Source of the DNA: Nitrososphaera sp.
GTDB lineage: Archaea > Thermoproteota > Nitrososphaeria > Nitrososphaerales > Nitrososphaeraceae
Assembly (NCBI GenBank): GCA_022545875.1
Contig: JAKEIF010000271.1
Span: 1-28,090, forward strand
Length of the DNA: 28,090 nucleotides
Reading direction: 5' to 3'
Shown one piece after another: positions 22,031-28,090 of this stretch. A program made the translations under genes and the position numbers. Numbering within the stretch: the stretch's first letter is position 1; each line of letters starts with the position of its first letter. The notes beneath the pieces were generated by a model that saw only the letters and a program-made list of their open reading frames with translations, had not been told where the DNA came from and did no database searches.

Positions 22031-22438
22031 ATGTCAACTAGTACCGCCGATAACACTACTAGCGGAACAACTGCAAAGACCAGCATCAGGGAAATGACTC
22101 CGGAGCAAACAGCGGAAGCGATTAGAAACATAGCAAAGAGGATAAGGGAAGAATCGGCCAGAATGAAAGAAACCGTCAAGATTATCAGGCAGAGCGGGGC
22201 CATCGAAGAACTGACCGAGGCAGTTAAGGAAGCCACGTTGGCAGCACGAGACAGTGCCAAAGAAATCAATGGTGTGGCTACAGAGCTGAAGCAGAGGGGA
22301 GTTATCCGGGACACAATTAACGCGGGTGAAGAGATTGGCGCAACTGCAAAGGAGACAGCCCAGACAGTCAGGGAAACCGTCAAGAGAAACCAGGCTAGTA
22401 CGGTAGAACCATCCACCGAAAGGACTACGCCAGCGTAG
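22031..22438 (+). CDS. Helical-repeat coiled-coil protein, copy 2
   Basis: 135 residues from ATG 22031. A TATA (TTTTATAG, 22001-22008) is centred about 27 bases upstream, so the earlier in-frame ATGs at 22010, 22022 and 22028 are less likely. After a Thr/Ser-rich start, the helical body SARMKETVKIIRQSGAIEELTEAVKEATLAARDSA aligns with the SARMETTVAELKSSGLL region of copy 1. It repeats within itself (ELKQRGVIRDTINAGEEIGATAKE). The C-terminus is a Thr/Pro/Glu-rich disordered tail. It is a tandem paralog of unknown role. Confidence 0.7.
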   Translation: MSTSTADNTTSGTTAKTSIREMTPEQTAEAIRNIAKRIREESARMKETVKIIRQSGAIEELTEAVKEATLAARDSAKEINGVATELKQRGVIRDTINAGEEIGATAKETAQTVRETVKRNQASTVEPSTERTTPA

Positions 22439-22517
22439 TCAACCTTCCATCTTTTTGAATGATCTTCTATTCGATTATTTCGAGAGGCTTTTATCGTCGT
22501 ACGTTCATGCTAAATGC

Positions 22518-22778
22518 ATGAAATATAGGAGTAGAACGGACATAACTGCTCAGATTCTAGAAGCTGCAAACGGTGGCGTTACAAAGACCAAGATAATGTA
22601 CAAGGCTTTCCTTTCATACGCACAGCTCAAGGAATATCTGTCAGTACTTGTCGAGAACGGACTGCTAGAATACATCGAAGGCGAGCAAGTCTACAGGACC
22701 ACAGACAAGGGTAACAGGTTCCTGAAGATATACAACCAGATTGGAGAATATGTGGCTCCAGACGCGGTAGAAAGGTAA
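22518..22778 (+). CDS. Winged-helix DNA-binding protein (HTH_45-like)
   Basis: 86 residues from ATG 22518. A TATA-like CTTTTATC (22487-22494) sits about 27 bases upstream, which excludes the longer start at 22455. The pattern is classic for the small thaumarchaeal winged-helix regulators: RTDITAQILEAANGGVTKTKIMYKAFLSYAQLKEYLSVLVENGLLEYI (three helices), then a wing with YRTTDKGNRFLKIYNQIGEYV. It probably binds DNA as a dimer. It could regulate itself, the coiled-coil pair or the exported proteins beside it; the target is not visible. Confidence 0.88.
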   Translation: MKYRSRTDITAQILEAANGGVTKTKIMYKAFLSYAQLKEYLSVLVENGLLEYIEGEQVYRTTDKGNRFLKIYNQIGEYVAPDAVER

Positions 22779-22824
22779 CCGCGAAACCCCATATTTTAAA
22801 TAAGCCAAACTAACCAAAAAAATT

Positions 22825-23541
22825 GTGTCGCCGAAAAGGCGGGTAGCAGTAATGACCGGAATATTTGCTGCCTTTGGTATCAGCGTTAGTGCCGCAATAA
22901 TTGCAGCTGGGGGCGGCTTTAGCAATCCAGCAGGCCTGCTCGACCCACCTACTGACGAAGACATATGGGTTGTTGGCTCAAATATCCAAGACGGTACAGT
23001 TCTGCAATACTCTCTCGACGCCAGAGGACCTTCAAGTTCACTTGTTTCCTCTCTTGTAACGTTAACTTTTGGCGAAGCCGGAGAGAACTGGGACATCACG
23101 TTTGACATCAGGAACGGAACAAGCGACCAGATCAGCGAAACTGTGGTGATGTCCAAACAATTGACCAGGGAAGGCGAGCTTGACCCCGAGTTCGCACCAT
23201 ATTTTGAACCAATTCAGACATCAATCTTTGCCGTGCGCGACATGGAGTATGGTGACAGCCCCAAGTACCTGGTGGTTGGAGCGCCTTGGAACACAATATT
23301 TGTGGGTGCGTCTTCAAGTACCGTAAGGGTAACGGGTGAAGAGAAGGTCGAGACAGCGGCAGGGACTTTTGACTCGTTTGTCCTCTCTTACAAGCTCGAC
23401 GACGAAACGAGCAGGATCTGGATGGTCGCCAGCATGCCGCTTCCGGTAAAGGCAGCTACTTTTGACGAAGAAGACGGCCCTCACTATAGTTTTGAGCTGC
23501 AGCAGCTCTCCGGAATCGGCTTGGCAGAGGAAGCACTTTAG
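22825..23541 (+). CDS. Exported/membrane-anchored protein of unknown function
   Basis: 238 residues from GTG 22825, with TTTTAAATAAG (about 22795-22805) 25-28 bases upstream. Basic SPKRR is followed by a signal or anchor helix (about 8-30), then a beta-rich extracellular domain. It includes ILQYSLDARG-type strands, WDITFDIRNGTSDQISE, a repeat-like VRVTGEEKVETAAGTFDSFVLSYKLDDETSRIWMVASMPLPVKAATF, and a C-terminus ending GLAEEAL. The end of that stretch resembles DUF3108-like beta-barrel proteins, which I cannot confirm. It converges on the next exported protein with overlapping stops (23538-23541). Confidence 0.7.
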   Translation: MSPKRRVAVMTGIFAAFGISVSAAIIAAGGGFSNPAGLLDPPTDEDIWVVGSNIQDGTVLQYSLDARGPSSSLVSSLVTLTFGEAGENWDITFDIRNGTSDQISETVVMSKQLTREGELDPEFAPYFEPIQTSIFAVRDMEYGDSPKYLVVGAPWNTIFVGASSSTVRVTGEEKVETAAGTFDSFVLSYKLDDETSRIWMVASMPLPVKAATFDEEDGPHYSFELQQLSGIGLAEEAL

Positions 23542-24368
23542 CGGGCGCGTGAGTCTATTTCCCTCACGCTGAGGTTTTTGATTTCAAACGTTGCATTGTC
23601 AACCCTGAACAGGGCTCTTGGCCGGGGGTCCGTAATAATGTGGTCACCAGGCTTTGCACAGGTCCCGGGATAGTCGTGGCTCCAGCCGCCGCTGTCTACG
23701 GACTGGGCCACTTTGGCCCAGTTGTTGTCAGCCTTGTCATCCACCCAGAGCTCCAGATTCACGGCCCGGTCAGAATCTATGTTGTACGCTATCAGCTTGA
23801 AACCGACCCATCGGTTCTGGAGAGGGTCAATAAGGACGTTGGAGTGCCGCTTGTCTGTATATCCGTAGCCATGGAAGACCTTTTTTTGGAACCAGGAATT
23901 TCCCGAAAAACCCAAGGCGCCAAAGTACGCAGTAGCACCGCATACATTGTCTTGGGAATGTTTGCCGCTACGGGCGGCCCATGCGAATTCCTCTTCAAAT
24001 GAATGAGAATTCAACTTCACATAGCCTGTAATTTCAATGTCCTTCCACATTATGGGAGACGGCACGTAGATCCTCACTCCGTCATTGTCGTGATCAGTCT
24101 CTCTGCTGATTCTCCAGGCCCCGTCTCCCACACTATGAAACTGAGTGGCCGCGGGGCTGATCAGCAGGCCGGCCTTAGGGTTTGTCGCATTAAAGTACCA
24201 TTCATAGCCGCCGGTTTTTGTCGGATAGATCTCCAGCACTCCTAACTTATCGTAGTGTATATCAGGGGTGCTTCCCAGTACAATGGCAACGGTTGCAACA
24301 AGGACAGAGCATGCACCAGCTGCAGCCCAAATTGGCAGCCTGTTTGCAGCAAAGAAATTTGGCTGCAT
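23538..24368 (-). CDS. Exported concanavalin-like beta-sandwich protein (thaumarchaeal)
   Basis: 276 residues from ATG 24368. An N-terminal membrane helix (about 13-32) is followed by a large extracellular domain rich in aromatic strands. It includes LGVLEIYPTKTGGYEWYFNATNPKAG, WRISRETDHDNDGVRIYVPSP, DIEITGYVKL, EFAWAARSGKHS, NRWVGFKLIAYNIDSDRAVNLELWVDDKADNNW, GGWSH and FEIKNLSVREI. The closing strand and the GFKL...LELWVDD order fit laminin-G/concanavalin-like sandwich domains such as those in glycan-binding or 3-keto-disaccharide hydrolase-like proteins. Enzyme residues are not identified. It likely acts at the cell surface. Confidence 0.72.
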   Translation of the reverse strand: MQPNFFAANRLPIWAAAGACSVLVATVAIVLGSTPDIHYDKLGVLEIYPTKTGGYEWYFNATNPKAGLLISPAATQFHSVGDGAWRISRETDHDNDGVRIYVPSPIMWKDIEITGYVKLNSHSFEEEFAWAARSGKHSQDNVCGATAYFGALGFSGNSWFQKKVFHGYGYTDKRHSNVLIDPLQNRWVGFKLIAYNIDSDRAVNLELWVDDKADNNWAKVAQSVDSGGWSHDYPGTCAKPGDHIITDPRPRALFRVDNATFEIKNLSVREIDSRAR

Positions 24369-24419
24369 CGAGCACTAGTCAGTCTAAAAAGTAATAACCG
24401 TATAGAAAGAAACGCAGCT

Positions 24420-24908
24420 TCAATTCTTTTTGGTATTGGAATACAGGTTATCTATCAGCCAGTTTCCATAGTTTTTTACGCCCTCGTCGATTTTGCACCA
24501 AAAGTGCACCGACCCGGGAAGAATTTCGATCCTGCCTGATGGCATCACAACCCTTACGCCCTCCTTGCCCTCGTACATGTACGCGTCCTTTGGTTTTGCT
24601 TCAGCCCCAAGAAATTCAACAGCCTTGCCCTTTACTTCCTCCCTTGGCACTGGAAAGGTCTTGCGAAATTTGTCCGCCACGATACCGATATTTTCCGTCC
24701 CATAGGAATCGATGTCAGAGATCTTGCCTGCTATAGGAAAATGAAGCTGAAGGTCAAAGCCGTAGCGCGAGCCGACAAAAACCGCCAGTTCATTTAATTT
24801 CTGGTAGGCAAGATTAGGGCTCTTGCGGAGCACTGCCATAAGCGATTCCTTGTTCGCCTCCACGTTGCTCCTTAGGTCGTCTAGCATGAGGCCAAACGTA
24901 TTAGGCAT
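24420..24908 (-). CDS. Hypothetical protein, divergent from hemL
   Basis: 162 residues from ATG 24908. A helical N-terminal half (LDDLRSNVEANKESLMAVLRKSPNLAYQKLNELAVFVGSRYG) is followed by a mixed region (FDLQLHFPIAGKISDIDSYG, VRVVMPSGRIEILPGSVHFW) and a short helical end. I recognise no family. It lacks signal peptide, membrane helix and metal motif. It shares a 60-base divergent promoter with the tetrapyrrole operon, so it may be co-regulated with it. Confidence 0.7.
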   Translation of the reverse strand: MPNTFGLMLDDLRSNVEANKESLMAVLRKSPNLAYQKLNELAVFVGSRYGFDLQLHFPIAGKISDIDSYGTENIGIVADKFRKTFPVPREEVKGKAVEFLGAEAKPKDAYMYEGKEGVRVVMPSGRIEILPGSVHFWCKIDEGVKNYGNWLIDNLYSNTKKN

Positions 24909-24968
24909 TGCCTATCTCCAGGTAATCGGCATTACAAATATTACGGTCGGCAGCCGACAGTTATTCAG
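24909..24968. promoter_or_regulatory. Divergent hemL promoter with two palindromes
   Basis: The 60-base gap holds an AT core, ATTACAAATATTAC (24931-24944), which serves as TATA for both directions (about 27 bases from TTG 24969 and from ATG 24908). It also holds two perfect palindromes: GTAAT-CGGC-ATTAC (24922-24935) and GTCGGC-A-GCCGAC (24946-24958). The second lies between TATA and the hemL start, where a bound repressor would block transcription. Likely operators; no regulator is identified. Confidence 0.5.
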
Positions 24969-26243
24969 TTGAAATCAGAACAGCTCTACACGAGGGCTTG
25001 CAAAGTCTTGGCTGGAGGGGTAAACAGCCCCGTTAGATTTTATGATCCGTATCCTTTTTTCGCAACGGCTGCTCGTGGCTCCAAGATCACTACTGCTGAC
25101 CACCAAACATACCTTGACTACTGCATGGGCTACGGCGCCTTGCTCCTGGGTCACGGCCACCCCTCCGTGCTAGATGCCGTAAAATCGCAGTTGGAGAACG
25201 GGACCCTGTTCTGCGTTCCAACGGAGCGCGAAATAAAGCTCGCCGAAATGCTATCAAAGGTGGTTCCTTGCGCCCAGATCGTGAGGCTTGTAAACTCGGG
25301 CTCCGAGGCAACCATGCACGCAATAAGGTTGGCCCGCGCGTTTACGAAGAAAAACGACGTCGTCAAATTTGCAGGCGGGTACCACGGCGCCCATGACTAT
25401 GTTCTTGCCAAGGCCGGCTCTGGCGCAGCCAGCATTCCGGCGTCTGATGGGGTGCTCGAAGAGGCGGCCTCTCATACGCTAGTCGCCCCATACAACGATT
25501 CCGCCATGCTCGAACGTACGATTGAAAAGAACCGCGCCAACGTTGCTTGCGTCATAATAGAGCCGGTGCTTGCAAACATCGGCCTTGCCCTCCCGGAAAA
25601 GGGCTATCTTAACGAAGTGAGAAAGATAACCGAACAGAATGATGTGCTCTTGATATTTGATGAAGTCGTGACCGGCTTCCGCCTTGCATTAGGAGGCGCA
25701 GGAGAATTCTTTGGAATAAAGCCGGACATCGCTACTTTCGCCAAGGCGCTCGGCGGCGGATTTCCAATTGGCGCCATAGCCGGGAAAAAGGAAATCATGC
25801 AACAGCTAGCGCCGGTAGGATCAGTATACCAGGCCAGTACGTTCGCAGGAAATCCCGTATCCGTTGCAGCGGCGATAGCAACCCTTGAGGCGCTCTTGGA
25901 GGGCAAGAACTCCATCTATCCCCAAGTTGCAAGGACATGCGACTCGATTGTGAATGGGATAAGGGACATGGTTGCCGCTTCAAAGCTGGAATGCAGGATA
26001 AATTCGATAGGTTCGATGTTTCAGCTGTTCTTTGCAACTGAGAAAGTACGAGACGAGGCAAGCGCCAAGAAGGCTAACGCACTGTCATTCCGCAGGCTTT
26101 ATGACGAGATCTTGAAGCGAGATGTCTTTGTCCCTCCGTCCCAATTCGAAACGTGCTTTGTTTCGTATGCCCATACTGAAGATGACTCTGACCGCACAGT
26201 CGACGCCTATGGCGACGCACTTCGCAGGATAGCCAAGAAATGA
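24969..26243 (+). CDS. hemL: Glutamate-1-semialdehyde 2,1-aminomutase
   Basis: 424 residues from TTG 24969. It converts glutamate-1-semialdehyde to 5-aminolevulinate, the first committed intermediate, with PLP. The markers are VLAGGVNSPVR (13-23), LVNSGSEATMHAIRLAR (107-123), FAGGYHGAHD, LLIFDEVVTGFR (Asp231), and the PLP lysine in TFAKALGGGFPIGAIAG (Lys259). The C-terminal QFETCFVSYAHTEDDSDRT is also typical. It is the first gene of the tetrapyrrole operon here and overlaps hemC by four bases (ATGA). The TATA overlaps the divergent neighbour's promoter. Confidence 0.96.
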   Translation: MKSEQLYTRACKVLAGGVNSPVRFYDPYPFFATAARGSKITTADHQTYLDYCMGYGALLLGHGHPSVLDAVKSQLENGTLFCVPTEREIKLAEMLSKVVPCAQIVRLVNSGSEATMHAIRLARAFTKKNDVVKFAGGYHGAHDYVLAKAGSGAASIPASDGVLEEAASHTLVAPYNDSAMLERTIEKNRANVACVIIEPVLANIGLALPEKGYLNEVRKITEQNDVLLIFDEVVTGFRLALGGAGEFFGIKPDIATFAKALGGGFPIGAIAGKKEIMQQLAPVGSVYQASTFAGNPVSVAAAIATLEALLEGKNSIYPQVARTCDSIVNGIRDMVAASKLECRINSIGSMFQLFFATEKVRDEASAKKANALSFRRLYDEILKRDVFVPPSQFETCFVSYAHTEDDSDRTVDAYGDALRRIAKK

Positions 26244-27184
26244 TGCCAGTGAGAGTTGGCACCAGGGGGAGCAGGCTAGCCTTGGCACAGACAGAAATAG
26301 CGTTGGCAGCACTCCGAAGGGCCAATGCCTCTACTCAATTCAAGGTCATAACGATTAGCACCAAGGGTGACGCAGACAAGCGACCGCTGTTTACTATGGA
26401 CGAAAAGGGCATATTTGAAAAGGAGGTAAATGATGCCGTAAAGACAGGCGATGTTGAATTTGCCGTCCATAGCCTAAAGGATGTCCCCTCCGATCTTTCC
26501 CCAGAACTCCTAGTAGCTTCCATACCAAAGCGGGCCAGTCCTAACGACGTGCTTGTCACGGACAACGGGCGCAGGTTGAAAGATCTTGCTCCGCGCTCAA
26601 AAGTCGGCACCAGCAGCCTTAGAAGAGCAGTGCAGCTCATGAAGCTCCGGCCTGATTTGGACGTCAGACCTATTAGGGGAAATGTGGAGACTAGGGTAAA
26701 AAAGGTGGTCAGCGGCGAGTACGACGCAGTAGTGCTTGCGGAAGCAGGATTGTCCAGGATTGGCATGGAGGACATGATTGTCCAACGCTTTAGGATAAAT
26801 GAATTCGTGCCGGCCCCCGGACAGGGGGCAATAGCGATTGTTTGCAAGAAGGAAAACAAAAAGGTCGCAGAAATGCTAAGGGCCATAGAGGATCCGCGCT
26901 CCCGCAGAGAAGTGCTTGCAGAGCGCGCCCTTATTGAAAAGGTAGAAGGCGGCTGCAGGTTCCCACTTGGTGCTGTAGCGGTTACAAAAAAAGACGGGCT
27001 GACGCTTTACGCCAGTATCTTTTCGGCCGACGGCAAGAGGCACATCAAGGCGAACAAAGTAGGCAGGGCGGACGAGCCGGAAAAACTGGGCAACAAAGTT
27101 GCAGATATCCTGATCAAACAAGGCGCACTGGAGATGGCCGAGGGCTGGCGGACTGCAGTACAGGAATGGAATTCAAGGCTGTGA
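26240..27184 (+). CDS. hemC: Porphobilinogen deaminase (hydroxymethylbilane synthase)
   Basis: 314 residues. It condenses four porphobilinogens into hydroxymethylbilane. The N-terminal VGTRGSRLALAQTE (6-19), catalytic HSLKD (Asp81) and VGTSSLRRAVQL...DVRPIRGNVETRV arginine cluster are all present, as is the dipyrromethane-cofactor Cys239 in EGGCRFPLGA. ATG 26240 overlaps hemL by ATGA; the adjacent ATG 26243 is an alternative. Translational coupling is likely. Confidence 0.97.
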   Translation: MMPVRVGTRGSRLALAQTEIALAALRRANASTQFKVITISTKGDADKRPLFTMDEKGIFEKEVNDAVKTGDVEFAVHSLKDVPSDLSPELLVASIPKRASPNDVLVTDNGRRLKDLAPRSKVGTSSLRRAVQLMKLRPDLDVRPIRGNVETRVKKVVSGEYDAVVLAEAGLSRIGMEDMIVQRFRINEFVPAPGQGAIAIVCKKENKKVAEMLRAIEDPRSRREVLAERALIEKVEGGCRFPLGAVAVTKKDGLTLYASIFSADGKRHIKANKVGRADEPEKLGNKVADILIKQGALEMAEGWRTAVQEWNSRL

Positions 27185-27936
27185 AAAAGGCGGGCAAGGT
27201 ATTCATCTGCGGCGCAGGACCCGGAGATCCAGGGCTGGCCACTGTCAGGGCCATGGAGCTGGTAGCAACATGCGACGTTGTGCTATATGACAGGTTGGTC
27301 AGCAAGCAAATAGTCTCACAGATCCCGGCCAAGTCGGAAAAGATCTATGTTGGCAGGTCTGTAGGAGATCCGACTAGCCATCAGGACGATACGAACGAAT
27401 TGATGGTCCGTCATGCGAGCCAGGGCAAGCGAGTCCTGCGGCTGAAGGGCGGCGACCCTTTCATCTTTGGCAGGGGGGCCGAAGAAGCTCAATACCTCTT
27501 GAGAAAAGGAATAAAGTTTGAGATAGTGCCGGGTATAACGTCAGCCATAGCATCGCCGGCGTACGCTGGAATCCCCCTGACTCACAGAAAACATGCATCC
27601 TCTGTCGCAATAGTCACAGGACATGAAGAGCAGGAAAAAGACGAGCTCGCGGTAAATTGGAAGAAGCTTGCAGGAGCTGTCGATACAATCGTAGTCTTGA
27701 TGGGAATTGGCCAGCTGGACAGGATATGCCAAGAGCTCAAGAAGGCAGGGATGAAAAAGAACACCAAGGTGGCAATCATTGAAAGTGGTACAACTGAAAA
27801 GCAGCGGGTGATAAATGGAACTCTTCATACTATTTCTCGAATCGTAAACGAGTCTCAACTTCGCCCTCCCGCAGTCATTGTCATCGGGAGCGTGGCCGGG
27901 CTGGGCGGCGAGCTGGCTTGGTTTTCACCAAAATGA
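27166..27936 (+). CDS. cobA: Uroporphyrinogen-III C-methyltransferase (SUMT)
   Basis: 256 residues. It methylates uroporphyrinogen III twice with SAM to make precorrin-2, the branch to siroheme, archaeal heme and cobalamin. The markers are VFICGAGPGDPGLATVRA (12-29), DVVLYDRLVS, VGRSVGDP, VLRLKGGDPFIFGRGAEEAQ, the SAM-binding EIVPGITSAIASPAYAGIPLTHR, and VLMGIGQL. ATG 27166 overlaps hemC by 19 bases; GTG 27181 would give a four-base GTGA overlap and an N-terminus KKAGKVF, and both remain possible. The stop overlaps hemD by ATGA. Confidence 0.95.
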   Translation: MEFKAVKKAGKVFICGAGPGDPGLATVRAMELVATCDVVLYDRLVSKQIVSQIPAKSEKIYVGRSVGDPTSHQDDTNELMVRHASQGKRVLRLKGGDPFIFGRGAEEAQYLLRKGIKFEIVPGITSAIASPAYAGIPLTHRKHASSVAIVTGHEEQEKDELAVNWKKLAGAVDTIVVLMGIGQLDRICQELKKAGMKKNTKVAIIESGTTEKQRVINGTLHTISRIVNESQLRPPAVIVIGSVAGLGGELAWFSPK

Positions 27937-28090
27937 ACTCTCTGAGGTGCAAAATCATTGCCATAACCAGAAGTAGCGGGGATGCGAAAGAGTTTTTGCA
28001 GTTGGTCAATGCCAAAGGCGGTATTGGTCTGCCGCTGCCTACCATCGAGATCACGCCTGTGCACCCAGAGGCTGCTCGGAAGTTCGTAGA
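27933..28090 (+). CDS. hemD: Uroporphyrinogen-III synthase, 5' part
   Basis: The first 52 codons of a gene that runs past the window, starting at ATG 27933 and overlapping cobA by ATGA. The N-terminus KIIAITRSSGDAKEFLQLVN and then GLPLPTIEITP matches the start of HemD proteins (TR-x-x-x-x-A-x-x-F, then a P-x-I-x-I strand). HemD cyclises hydroxymethylbilane to uroporphyrinogen III, the step between HemC and CobA. Gene order supports the call. Confidence 0.85.
   Translation, partial: MNSLRCKIIAITRSSGDAKEFLQLVNAKGGIGLPLPTIEITPVHPEAARKFV

Noticed and set aside
26335..26886. 183-residue antisense ORF opposite hemC
   Set aside because: It is contained within hemC and its Ser/Thr-rich composition is typical of an antisense shadow.

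Overview
This window comes from an archaeon, most likely a soil-type ammonia-oxidising thaumarchaeon (Nitrososphaera-like). Support: the archaeal ribosomal protein eL13, an archaeal-type UMP kinase and TruD, histidine kinases of the type expanded in this group, DUF6659-like and HTH_45-like proteins, roughly balanced base composition, and a recurring promoter layout. In that layout an archaeal TATA box lies about 25-30 bases before the start codon, so most genes look leaderless. I see no rRNA, tRNA, insertion sequence or CRISPR array.

Layout. 1-3380: the end of a VOC/glyoxalase-type gene, a structured intergenic inverted repeat, a retropepsin-like protein, a tiny membrane protein, an apparently frameshifted Cys-rich zinc-binding gene, a PNPOx-like flavoprotein, and a membrane histidine kinase that has lost its phospho-accepting His. 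3645-6412: a PurD-like ATP-grasp protein facing a LemA/TPM membrane gene pair. 6413-9308: a gene-free 308-base stretch, a DUF6659-like protein facing an unknown protein, ketol-acid reductoisomerase (ilvC), and Hsp20. 9396-12998: a four-CxxC zinc ribbon facing a winged-helix-like protein, then a nucleotide cluster of thymidylate kinase, HD phosphohydrolase and UMP kinase. 13076-16604: a mini zinc ribbon, an unknown protein divergent from a membrane-anchored LEA14/WHy protein, and a large histidine kinase with a three-repeat sensor region. 16701-20321: two small membrane proteins, a Cas4-like Fe-S protein, TruD, eL13 and a thioredoxin-reductase-like flavoprotein. 20375-24908: tandem four-Cys (HiPIP-like) proteins, an EVE-domain protein, two paralogous helical-repeat proteins, a winged-helix regulator, two exported proteins and an unknown protein. 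24969-28090: a tightly overlapped tetrapyrrole operon, hemL-hemC-cobA-hemD (hemD runs off the end).

How the genes work together. hemL, hemC, hemD and cobA take glutamate-1-semialdehyde to uroporphyrinogen III and precorrin-2/sirohydrochlorin, the branch feeding siroheme, heme and cobalamin. Tmk, the HD hydrolase and PyrH handle pyrimidine and deoxynucleotide pools. TPM and LemA are a classic membrane pair. The rest is a mix of housekeeping genes and lineage-specific small redox, zinc and signalling proteins.

The features most worth a second look are the His-less kinase, the tandem HiPIP-like pair, the helical-repeat paralogs, the two genes whose leaderless ATG is one base out of frame with the main ORF, the five convergent gene pairs sharing their stop codons, the palindromes in the hemL divergent promoter, and the nested inverted repeat at 402-477.
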